Below the pieces are notes generated by a model. It worked only from the letters and a program-made list of their open reading frames with translations, was not told the origin of the DNA and ran no database searches. Both the position numbers and the translations under genes were made by a program. From a virus: a DNA stretch of 28,131 nt. Every line of letters begins with the position of its first letter. The first letter of the stretch is position 1. The DNA lies in IMG/VR virus record IMGVR_UViG_3300048772_000346, positions 1 through 28,131 of that record. One strand, given 5' to 3'. Shown here piece by piece: positions 1-6,785 of the stretch.

Positions 1-114
1 AGCACGGCCGGCGTGACCACCTTTGTCAACTCGATGGTGGCGGCTTTGAACGCTTTCACCCCGGCGGCCAGCACGAGCAAGGCAAGCGTCGGCACGAGCC
101 CCGTCCCCGCCTAA
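1..114 (+). CDS. 3' end of an unknown protein (partial)
   Basis: Frame 1 is open from the window edge to TAA at 112-114, giving the last 37 residues of a protein. The tail is rich in Ala, Ser, Thr and Pro and has no recognisable motif. The stop is followed within 4 bases by a perfect hairpin and then by a terminator, which supports this being a real gene end. Its position just before a lysis-like gene group would suit a late or lysis gene, but nothing in these residues identifies it. Confidence 0.5.
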   Translation, partial: STAGVTTFVNSMVAALNAFTPAASTSKASVGTSPVPA

Positions 115-117
115 TAT

Positions 118-149
118 GCGGCAAACGGCTCAACCAAGCCGTTTGCCGC
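118..149 (+). terminator. Perfect 13-bp hairpin after the first gene
   Basis: Positions 118-130 and 137-149 are perfect reverse complements with a 6-base loop (CAACCA). No T-run follows, so on its own it is not a classical intrinsic terminator. It lies 4 bases after a stop codon and 23 bases before a second, better terminator hairpin. It may be a back-up terminator or an mRNA 3'-end stabiliser. Confidence 0.5.
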
Positions 150-172
150 GGACGCAAAGTTCCCCACCCCCT

Positions 173-207
173 GGCGGATGCTTTAACGGGGCATCCGCCC
201 GCTTTTT
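173..207 (+). terminator. Rho-independent terminator
   Basis: A GC-rich 9-bp stem (173-181 with 191-199) and a 9-base loop are followed by CGC and five T residues at 203-207. The terminator lies between the unknown gene ending at 114 and the small gene starting at 217. It probably separates an upstream transcript from the late structural transcript, and a late promoter would then have to lie at or just after this point. I could not recognise one. Confidence 0.6.
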
Positions 208-216
208 GAGGCCGAG

Positions 217-387
217 ATGGACGAGGAAGAGCGAGTCAAGCGGGCATTCGCGAAGAGCTGGGAAAAGTATGGTGCGGTCGATCCCCACACGGGCTTTCTG
301 TGGCGGCTGATTGAAGCCGCGAAGACGCATGAGGACTGGCAGAGCCTGGCTTATCGAATTCAAGCCGATGGAAGTTTGAGGCCATGA
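217..387 (+). CDS. Small hypothetical protein (56 aa)
   Basis: ATG at 217 opens a 56-residue frame ending in TGA at 385-387. The next gene starts at 384, so the two overlap as ATGA, the translational-coupling pattern used throughout this module. The protein is charged and helical (starts MDEEERVKRAF, then WEKYGAVDPHTGFLWRLIEAA) with no membrane segment or signal peptide. No family is recognised. The ribosome-binding site is weak (GAG a few bases upstream). Its neighbours are lysis or membrane-type genes. The stop/start overlap is the best evidence that it is real. Confidence 0.5.
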   Translation: MDEEERVKRAFAKSWEKYGAVDPHTGFLWRLIEAAKTHEDWQSLAYRIQADGSLRP

Positions 388-1142
388 TGAATCTGGACGT
401 GAAAGCCCAAATCGCCGAGCGTATCGCCGGGGCAGTTTGCCTTTTGGCGGTTGCCGGCAGTGCTGCGTTTTTCGCTTGGGATTCTCACCAGACCCAAGTC
501 ACTACGAGGCAAACGGTTCTGGGCGTGACGGCCACGCTGGCCAACGTTAACCGGCCCTGTACGCCAATCAAAGGCCAGCTCCTTACCGTGGATAACGCAA
601 AAGACTGCGGGCTGCTGGCTCAGTCTTCCATCACTCTGAATACGCTGCGCGGCACTTTGGGGCAGGTTGAGGCAGCAGCAAAGAAAAACGGCGCTGTCTC
701 TACTGACTTGCACAACACACAGATTGCCTTGCAGGGGACAGTCAACTCGCTCGGAAAGACTTCCGACGCGCTCACAAGAACGGCCAACGCAGCCACAGAG
801 ACGCTCAACGCTGCCACCGACACCCTGGGCGAAGGGGAACGCGCCATCGCCGCCGCGCAACCGCTGCTGGCAGCCTACACGGCCAGTGGTTACGACCTGG
901 ACGCCCTGCTCAAGGACCAAAGCATTCACCGGACCATTAACAACGTGGACCGGCTGAGCCTGGCTTTGGCCGGGACCACGGAAAATATGCAGGGCATGAC
1001 CGGCGACGGCAAGCGGGTGGCTGACGATTTGACCAAGCTGTACTTCACTCCCAAGCCGTGGTGGAGGAAGGCGGGGGCAACGATGTTTGACGGGACCAAG
1101 GTCGGCGTCTCGCTCGGCTGCCTTCTGTCCAGGGCTTGCTGA
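384..1142 (+). CDS. Membrane-anchored helical phage protein, possible inner-membrane lysis component
   Basis: This 252-aa protein has one N-terminal hydrophobic segment at about residues 12-32 (around AGAVCLLAVAGSAAFFAW). A long Ala/Thr/Asn-rich helical region follows at about 80-215, with spaced leucines that could form a coiled coil. The C-terminal stretch is Trp/Lys-containing (PKPWWRKAG) and may be amphipathic. The predicted topology is a short cytoplasmic N-terminus with the rest in the periplasm. It precedes a tiny lipoprotein gene, which is how i-spanin/o-spanin pairs (Rz/Rz1) are arranged, but it is longer than a usual Rz protein, so that role is only inferred. A phage MlaD-like or plain hypothetical membrane protein is the alternative. 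ATG at 384 and ATG at 387 are both possible starts. Confidence 0.6.
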   Translation: MMNLDVKAQIAERIAGAVCLLAVAGSAAFFAWDSHQTQVTTRQTVLGVTATLANVNRPCTPIKGQLLTVDNAKDCGLLAQSSITLNTLRGTLGQVEAAAKKNGAVSTDLHNTQIALQGTVNSLGKTSDALTRTANAATETLNAATDTLGEGERAIAAAQPLLAAYTASGYDLDALLKDQSIHRTINNVDRLSLALAGTTENMQGMTGDGKRVADDLTKLYFTPKPWWRKAGATMFDGTKVGVSLGCLLSRAC

Positions 1143-1156
1143 TGGAGGGTCTGACG

Positions 1157-1294
1157 ATGGGGAGAATTCGGAGATCGCAGCTTCTGCCCTGGCTCTGGCT
1201 GGCGCTGTTCTTCGCCCTGGCTGTCTGGCTGGCCAGTTGTGGAGGCCGGGGCGGCCGGAATCCCTGTTTCGCCTGGGCGGTTCTGGGCTCGTAA
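1157..1294 (+). CDS. Tiny lipoprotein (45 aa), possible outer-membrane spanin
   Basis: ATG at 1157 is preceded by GGAGGG with good spacing, which favours it over the in-frame ATG at 1142 that overlaps the previous stop (that start would give 50 aa). The peptide has a basic N-terminus (MGRIRRSQ), a hydrophobic core (LLPWLWLALFFALAVW) and a lipobox ending in LASC. This is a clear lipoprotein signal, with the Cys followed by only about 17 residues, Gly/Arg-rich at first. The size, lipobox and position next to a membrane-anchored helical protein recall Rz1-type o-spanins. It lacks the high proline content usual for Rz1, so the function is inferred. Confidence 0.55.
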   Translation: MGRIRRSQLLPWLWLALFFALAVWLASCGGRGGRNPCFAWAVLGS

Positions 1295-1444
1295 GGCGGA
1301 GAAAAGGCGAAGATGCGTTTTAAGGGCCTCTGGGGCGTCGCGGACGGCTGGAAGGCTCGGATGTACCTGGAAACGGAATCGGGGGCGTGTAGGGGCTTTA
1401 TTCTTCCACGTCGGCCCGTTCAGGACTTGAGGCGAGAGGGCAGA

Positions 1445-1981
1445 GTGACGACATTGGACTTGAGCGGGGTTTCGGTGCCGAAAGTGGGAGTCGAGGCGGG
1501 GTTCCGGTTTGGCTGGCTCCGGCATATAGGCATCGTGATGGGCGGGGCCAGCGGGGCGGCTATCGTTCTGGGGGCCTACAACATCATGACCAGCCAGCCG
1601 GACCGGGCTTTCGCGCTGCTGCAAGGCTGGGGGCCGGCCTTTCTGATCGCCATCGTGGCCCTGTTTGTGGTCGGCAAGTTCCTGGAAGGCATGACCGCGA
1701 CCGTCCGGGAGAGTTTCAGCCTGGTGGCCAGCGGGGTGCATTCGAGCGCCGAGGCGAGCGGGCGGACGGCGGATGCGCTGACCCGGCTGGCCGATCACGG
1801 CAGCCGCCAGGCCGAGCAGGTGGAGCGGCTGGCCATCTACGCGGCGCAGGAATTTCCGGGCATGTATGAGCGGTTTGATCGGCAGGATGAGACTTTGCAG
1901 GATTTGACGAGGTCAGTAAACGCTATCCGGATGAGTCTGGGCAGCGCCGATGGAGGAAGACGCGATGGAAGCGGATCGTAG
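1445..1981 (+). CDS. Two-TM membrane protein with helical C-terminus, holin-like position
   Basis: The frame is open from ATG 1313, but the GTG at 1445 has a purine-rich ribosome-binding site (GAGAGGG) just upstream and gives a more natural N-terminus (MTTLDLSGVSV), so I prefer it (178 aa). The longer form would add 44 residues. Two hydrophobic segments lie at about residues 27-46 and 63-80, followed by a polar helical tail of nearly 100 residues with repeated Ala/Arg/Glu patterns. Two TMs beside a lipoprotein and a membrane-anchored helix suggest a holin or antiholin-like role. The long soluble tail is unusual for a holin. The 3' end overlaps the next gene by 17 bases. Confidence 0.5.
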   Translation: MTTLDLSGVSVPKVGVEAGFRFGWLRHIGIVMGGASGAAIVLGAYNIMTSQPDRAFALLQGWGPAFLIAIVALFVVGKFLEGMTATVRESFSLVASGVHSSAEASGRTADALTRLADHGSRQAEQVERLAIYAAQEFPGMYERFDRQDETLQDLTRSVNAIRMSLGSADGGRRDGSGS

Positions 1982-2285
1982 GCTGATTCAGGCGAGGCGG
2001 CGCAGAGGCATCATCCTGAAGCTGGTGAGGGAGGGGCACGAAAACCAGCTTTCGCGGATGGATGACTTCGAGGTGTGGGCCGTGCTGCAGAAGATGGGGC
2101 AGACGCTGGGCCGCGACCAGGTGCTCACCCTGCTCCAGGATCTCGCGGTGCTCGATTACCTCGATTTCAAGCGGGCCACCAACGAATTCACCGGCCGCGT
2201 GGAGCTGAGCCAGCTCGCGCTCACGGCCACCGGGCTGCGCTTTGTCACCGCGGGCCGCTCCAACGACGACGTGCTTTTCAACTAG
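1965..2285 (+). CDS. Mu gp26-like small protein (VpaChn25_0724-type), winged-helix-like
   Basis: This 106-aa protein starts at ATG 1965, which has GGAGGA 7 bases upstream; an in-frame ATG at 1950 would add five residues. The pattern RRGIILKLV, then MDDFEVWAVLQKMG, then LGRDQVLTLLQDLAVLDYL, then LTATGLRFVTAG matches the small winged-helix-like proteins that sit just before the DUF3486 gene in Mu-like prophages. Its role is unknown; DNA binding during packaging or late regulation is plausible. It is followed after 12 bases by the DUF3486 gene, which supports the assignment. Confidence 0.7.
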   Translation: MEADRRLIQARRRRGIILKLVREGHENQLSRMDDFEVWAVLQKMGQTLGRDQVLTLLQDLAVLDYLDFKRATNEFTGRVELSQLALTATGLRFVTAGRSNDDVLFN

Positions 2286-2297
2286 GCCCGAGAGACG

Positions 2298-3014
2298 ATG
2301 ACCAAACCCAGACCCAAAACCGGAGAAGCGCGGAAGTCCAAGCAGCCGCTCAAGATCGACCGCCTGCCGCAGTCTGCGCAGGATGCGATCAAGCAGCTCT
2401 ATGACCGGGGACGGACCTGGGTGGAGATTTCGGAGCAATCGGCCAGGCCTTACAGCGCCGAATGGGAAAAAGACGGAGGGGGCTTCATCGACTGGGAGCT
2501 GGTGGATACCGGCAGCCTGGATCTCTTCCCGGATCTGCGCCTGGCCAAATCCACACTGCAGCGCTGGTTTGACCTGCGCGTGGCCCAGGTGCGAGCTCAA
2601 GTGCTGGCGGAAAGCGCCAAGGCTCGCGAATGGGCCGGGGCTTTCGCCGGGAATGATCTGCCCGAGTCCAACGCGGCCGTGATGAACGCCATGCGCGACC
2701 AGGTCTTCACGCTGATGCAGAAGGTAGGGCCGGGCGACCAGGCGAAGTTCCTGGAGGGCCTGAACCTGCTTTCGCTCACCATGTCGCGTTTGCAGAGAGT
2801 GGAGCTGCAAGCCAAGCGCGTGGAAGTGGATGCGCGCAAGCTGCGCGTGCTGGAAGAGCGCGAGACTCTCCAACGCCAGAAGCTGGAAGCCGAAACCGAG
2901 GGCGCGGCCAAGAAGCTGCAAAAGGGCGAACTGACCGTCGCCGACATCAACCGCCTGCGTGAGAGGGTCTTCGGGCTGCCGCCGGTCGAGAATCCGGCGG
3001 CTCCTCATGCCTGA
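2298..3014 (+). CDS. DUF3486 family protein (Mu gp27-like), probable small terminase subunit
   Basis: This 238-aa protein matches the Mu gp27/DUF3486 pattern. It has a basic N-terminus, a helix-turn-helix-like region (LPQSAQDAIKQLYDRGRTW), a central helical domain, a long charged coiled coil at about residues 160-215 and the C-terminal phrase LTVADINRLRERVFGL. Members lie directly upstream of the large terminase in Mu-like phages and are thought to act as the DNA-recognition subunit of the packaging motor. Its stop overlaps the terminase start (ATG at 3007), indicating translational coupling. Family assignment is firm; the exact role is inferred from position. Confidence 0.85.
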   Translation: MTKPRPKTGEARKSKQPLKIDRLPQSAQDAIKQLYDRGRTWVEISEQSARPYSAEWEKDGGGFIDWELVDTGSLDLFPDLRLAKSTLQRWFDLRVAQVRAQVLAESAKAREWAGAFAGNDLPESNAAVMNAMRDQVFTLMQKVGPGDQAKFLEGLNLLSLTMSRLQRVELQAKRVEVDARKLRVLEERETLQRQKLEAETEGAAKKLQKGELTVADINRLRERVFGLPPVENPAAPHA

Positions 3015-4422
3015 AATCAAACTTCCTCCCGTCATTCAGCTTCGCCCTTACCAGCAGCGCTGGGTGGACGATCACACCCGCTTCAAGTGCGCCGTGAAAT
3101 CGGCCCGCATCGGCTTCAGCTACGCCACCGGCCTGGAGGCGATCTTCGATTGCCTGGAACACGCCAACGCCACCTGGACGGTGCTCAGCGCCTCGAAGGC
3201 GCAGTCTACCGAGTTCATTGAGACCTGCCAGAAGAACCTGGAGCTGATGGGTGGCACGGCCCGGATGTACGCCGACGAAGACTTCATCGACGTTTTCGGG
3301 CGCATCGAGGGTATTCAGCAGCGCATCACCTTCCCCAATGGCAGCCGCATCATCGCTCTGCCCGCCAACCCGCGCACGGCGCGCGGCTACCCCGGCAACG
3401 CCATTCTTGACGAGTTCGCGCATCACGAAGACAGCTACGCGATCTTCGCGGCCGTCTTCCGCCAGGTGGCGCTGGGGCACAAACTGCGCGTGCTCTCGAC
3501 GCCCAACGGCGAACAGGGCAAGTTCCACGACATCGCCCGCCAGCTCGGGCTCGACCTGGGCGTGGCGCCATCGCAATTGCCGGTGAAGGTGGACGGCTGG
3601 AGCGGCCATTGGGTGGATGTGCACCTGGCCGTGGCCGAGGGCTGTCCGATCAACATCGAGGAGATGCGCCGCGGCCTGAACGACGACGACACCTGGAATC
3701 AGGAGTTCTGCTGTATCTTCCTCAAGTCCACCGGGGCCTGGCTGACGCTGGACCTGATCTCGGCCTGCGAAGATGCTGGGGCGACGATCGATCTTCCTCC
3801 CGACTTCCACCCGCGCGGATCACTCTACAGCGGCATCGATGTGGGCCGGGATCACGACGCCACCTGCCTCTGGCTCGACGAGAAGATTGGCGACGTGGCC
3901 TGGACCCGCGCGGTCATCAAGCTGCACGCCATGAGCTTCCCCGAACAGTGCAAAAGGCTGAATCCGATTGTGCGCATGACTTCGCGGAGTGCCATCGACA
4001 AGACGGGCATGGGCGTGGGCCTCTTCGACTTGCTGAATCTGGAGAACGAGGGCCGGTTGATGGGCGTCAGCTTCGGCGGTTCGAACGATGATGGCGTGAA
4101 GATGAAGACCGACCTGGCCATCCGCATCAAGAAGCGCCTGGAGCAGCAGCGCAGCCGCCTTCCCTACGATCTGCAGATTCGCGCCGAACTCCAGGCCATC
4201 AAGCGCCAGGCGACGCCCAGCGGCGTCACCTTCGACGCGCCGCGCATCGAGGTGGACACGGCCGTGGCTGGCGGCGTGAAGAAGAAGCTCTTTGCCCATG
4301 CTGATGCTTTCTGGGCCAAGGCGCTGGCGGACCTGGCTGGAGACGGCGGCGCATGCCTGCTCTCCGGGGTTCAGACTCCGGACACGCCCACGTCTTATTC
4401 GCAAATGAAGGGGTACCTCTGA
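3007..4422 (+). CDS. Terminase large subunit (Mu gp28-like)
   Basis: This 471-aa packaging motor has an ATPase and a nuclease domain. ATG 3007 overlaps the upstream stop. The upstream in-frame start at 2959 would run 18 codons into the DUF3486 gene and is not favoured. Visible motifs are a Walker-A-like loop at 31-37 (KSARIGFSY, lacking the classical GKT as in other Mu-type terminases), Walker B plus catalytic Glu at 133-136 (ILDE) and the coupling motif at 163-167 (LSTPN). The RNase H-like nuclease shows YSGIDVGRDHD at 274-284, AIDKTGMG at 329-336 and the final acidic site HADAFWAKALA at 431-441. It would translocate DNA into the prohead together with the DUF3486 protein and the portal. Confidence 0.92.
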   Translation: MPEIKLPPVIQLRPYQQRWVDDHTRFKCAVKSARIGFSYATGLEAIFDCLEHANATWTVLSASKAQSTEFIETCQKNLELMGGTARMYADEDFIDVFGRIEGIQQRITFPNGSRIIALPANPRTARGYPGNAILDEFAHHEDSYAIFAAVFRQVALGHKLRVLSTPNGEQGKFHDIARQLGLDLGVAPSQLPVKVDGWSGHWVDVHLAVAEGCPINIEEMRRGLNDDDTWNQEFCCIFLKSTGAWLTLDLISACEDAGATIDLPPDFHPRGSLYSGIDVGRDHDATCLWLDEKIGDVAWTRAVIKLHAMSFPEQCKRLNPIVRMTSRSAIDKTGMGVGLFDLLNLENEGRLMGVSFGGSNDDGVKMKTDLAIRIKKRLEQQRSRLPYDLQIRAELQAIKRQATPSGVTFDAPRIEVDTAVAGGVKKKLFAHADAFWAKALADLAGDGGACLLSGVQTPDTPTSYSQMKGYL

Positions 4423-5882
4423 TGGCCGACGAAAAGATTCCCGCCGTTCCGCCGCTGCCGCCCAAGGGCGAGATGATTCCGGCGTCCAGCTCCTACCTCG
4501 CGCAGATCTCGCTCTACCGCAACACTCTGGCCTTTGGCGGCACGCGCAATCCCACGGCGATCTGGGCGGCGATGATGTACAACCAGCCGGAGACGATGGC
4601 CTACTACCGCGAGCTGGAGGACAAGGACGAGGATGTGGCCAATTGCCTGGACACGCTCAAGCTCTCGGTGCTGGAGCGCGACCGCAGCGTTTACCCCGCG
4701 CCGCGCGATGAATCGCCTCTGGCCCAGGAAGTGAAGGAGTTCGTCGAGGGGGAGCTGGGCAAGCTGGACTTCCACGCGGTGCTGGATTGCGTGCTCGACG
4801 CGCCCGGCTACGGCTTCAGCGTGCAGGAGATGATCTTCGATACCTCGATGGGGCAGGCATCGCTCGTGGACATCAGCGATTGCCCCCAGGAGCTTTTCCT
4901 CTTTGGCGACCGCTTCTATCCGCAAGTCGGGCCGCTGCAACTGCTCGACAATCCCTGGGCCTCGACAGGCCAGCTTGTTCCCGAGCAGAAGTTCTTGATC
5001 TTCAGCTATCGCAAGCGCAGCCGCAACCGGATGGGACGGCCGCTGCTCAAGGCTGTCTTCTGGCCGAGCTGGTTCAAGCGCAACATCCAGCGCCTTTGGA
5101 TGCAGTACGCCGAGAAGGGGCCAGGCACGGCCGTAGTGCACTACAACGACCCGGACAATGCCTCCGAGCGCCAGCAGGCGGTGAACATCGCCCAGGCCAT
5201 CATCGACAACGTGGCCGTCGCGGTGCCCAAAGGCTTCGAGTACGACCAGGAGCTTCTCAAGATCGCGCGCAGTCAGAATCCGGAGGTCTACGAGCACTTC
5301 TACCAGGCGATGCAGTACTCCATCGCCAGGAGAACCATGGGCGAGACGCTGACAAGCTTCGGGAATGAAGGCGGCGGCGGATCAAGAGCCCAGGGCCAGA
5401 CCCACGCCGATACGCTGGACAAACGCTCCGTCGAGCTCTGCCGCAGCTTGCAGTCCGTCATCAACCAGCAGCTCGTGAAGCCCCTTGTGCTCTGGAACTA
5501 CGGGCCTCAGGCGCCGATGCCGTTCTGGGGATTTGACCTGGAAGAGGCTGAGGATCTCCAACTCGCGCTGACGATTGACTCCGGCTTGCAGCGCATGGGC
5601 AAGAAATTCACGGTTGGCTACGTTTCAGATCGCTATGACCGGCCGTTGACTCCGGGCGAGACGGAAGATCAGGAGATGGTGCCCAACGCGACCGCGCCTT
5701 CCGTCGCCCTTACGGATCGCTCCACCACGACCTTCTCCGAACCACAGGTCGAGACCGCCATGCGCGCGGAGATGGCGCAGTACGACAAGCTCTTTGGGCA
5801 GTTGCAAACGGAGGCGGAAGGCCTCTTCAAAGAGCGTGTGCGGGAGATCGCGGCGGTAACCAGGCCGGACGGTGGCCAGTAG
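4422..5882 (+). CDS. Portal protein, DUF935 family (Mu gp29-like)
   Basis: This is a 486-aa protein starting at ATG 4422, which shares one base with the terminase stop. An ATG at 4353 is in frame but lies inside the terminase gene. Characteristic DUF935 features are the early YYRELEDKDEDVANCLDTLK segment, GYGFSVQEMIFD at about residues 128-139, a central stem/crown region and the stretch around GETLTSFGNEGGGGSRAQ, followed by helices typical of the C-terminal wing. Twelve copies form the ring through which DNA enters the head. Length and gene order (terminase, portal, gp30-like) are as in Mu. The stop lies inside the next gene. Confidence 0.92.
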   Translation: MADEKIPAVPPLPPKGEMIPASSSYLAQISLYRNTLAFGGTRNPTAIWAAMMYNQPETMAYYRELEDKDEDVANCLDTLKLSVLERDRSVYPAPRDESPLAQEVKEFVEGELGKLDFHAVLDCVLDAPGYGFSVQEMIFDTSMGQASLVDISDCPQELFLFGDRFYPQVGPLQLLDNPWASTGQLVPEQKFLIFSYRKRSRNRMGRPLLKAVFWPSWFKRNIQRLWMQYAEKGPGTAVVHYNDPDNASERQQAVNIAQAIIDNVAVAVPKGFEYDQELLKIARSQNPEVYEHFYQAMQYSIARRTMGETLTSFGNEGGGGSRAQGQTHADTLDKRSVELCRSLQSVINQQLVKPLVLWNYGPQAPMPFWGFDLEEAEDLQLALTIDSGLQRMGKKFTVGYVSDRYDRPLTPGETEDQEMVPNATAPSVALTDRSTTTFSEPQVETAMRAEMAQYDKLFGQLQTEAEGLFKERVREIAAVTRPDGGQ

Positions 5883-6714
5883 AGTGGCTGTCCGCTTCCA
5901 TTCGACGCCGCGCGATCACGCGGTGCAGACGCGCCTGGGCGATCTGCTGGCGAATCATCTGGCCGCAGCCAACCTGATGGGACGGCTGCACATCGTCGGA
6001 GTGGGCCTGAAAAAGGCGCGGCGCCCGGTGCGCCTGGCCACCAGCTCGCGGCTGGTGCGCTTCGCGGAGGACGACGCCCAGGGCGATACCTTCAACGCGG
6101 GATTCAGCTTCGATGTGCCGGCCGAAGGCGCTATCAGCTATTTGCGCAATCTGACGCCGGTGACGCGGGATGTCTTCGACGGGCTCACCCGGCAGTACCG
6201 GCAAGATGCTTTCACGGTGGCGGGTGTCAGCGACCAGCGGTTGATCGCGAAGATCCGCGACGTGCTCTCCGACACGCTGGCCAAGGGTGGCACCCCGGCC
6301 GATTTCCGAAGCTCCGTAGATGAATTGACCTCTGAAGCCGGGGTGCAGCAGCTGGCGGCCTTCGAGCTGGATACCGTTTTCCAGACCAACGTGGGGAAAG
6401 CCTATTCGGCTGGGCGCCTGGAGCAGATGCGCGAGCCCGGCCTGATGGATGCCCTGCCCTTCTGGCAGTACTGGACGGCTGGCGACCTGCGCGTCCGGCC
6501 GGCGCACGCGGCGCTGGATGGCTTCTGCGCGCGAGCTATCGATCCGGTGTGGATGAAGATTTATCCCCCCAGCGGTTACAATTGCCGGTGTGCCGTGATT
6601 CCGGTATTGCCTGAGGACGCGCCACCAGGAAGCGATGAAGGCGGACTGGAACGGCTGCCGCTTCTGGCCCGTCTTGGAGTGCCTCAGCCCGGCTTCCACA
6701 CACTTACATCTTAG
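5872..6714 (+). CDS. Phage head morphogenesis protein (Mu gp30 / SPP1 gp7-like)
   Basis: This 280-aa protein starts 11 bases before the portal stop. The C-terminal signature is clear: RPAHAALDGF at about 206-215 and IYPPSGYNCRC at about 228-238, the conserved block of the Mu F / SPP1 gp7 minor head protein family. A helical region (SVDELTSEAGVQQLAAFELDTVF) precedes it. The protein is a minor capsid component needed for head assembly and is usually encoded next to the portal, as here. An imperfectly understood 71-base gap with a small 6-bp hairpin (6702-6719) spanning the stop follows before the protease gene. Confidence 0.88.
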   Translation: MASRVAVRFHSTPRDHAVQTRLGDLLANHLAAANLMGRLHIVGVGLKKARRPVRLATSSRLVRFAEDDAQGDTFNAGFSFDVPAEGAISYLRNLTPVTRDVFDGLTRQYRQDAFTVAGVSDQRLIAKIRDVLSDTLAKGGTPADFRSSVDELTSEAGVQQLAAFELDTVFQTNVGKAYSAGRLEQMREPGLMDALPFWQYWTAGDLRVRPAHAALDGFCARAIDPVWMKIYPPSGYNCRCAVIPVLPEDAPPGSDEGGLERLPLLARLGVPQPGFHTLTS

Positions 6715-6785
6715 TAAGTATCGCAGTTATCGCGGCTGTTTCTTCTCTCTCTCCGAGTGGCTTAGTCTCCTTGTAAGTTGGGTGC

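Noticed and set aside
1239-1430. Small plus-strand frame between the lipoprotein and the two-TM gene
   Set aside because: Its start lies inside the lipoprotein gene in another frame and the product is basic and without pattern; no stop/start coupling supports it.
1923-3035. Long minus-strand frame (370 codons) opposite the DUF3486 gene
   Set aside because: It is the antisense shadow of two well-recognised plus-strand genes, in GC-rich DNA where such frames stay open by chance; its translation is His/Leu/Arg-rich without motifs.
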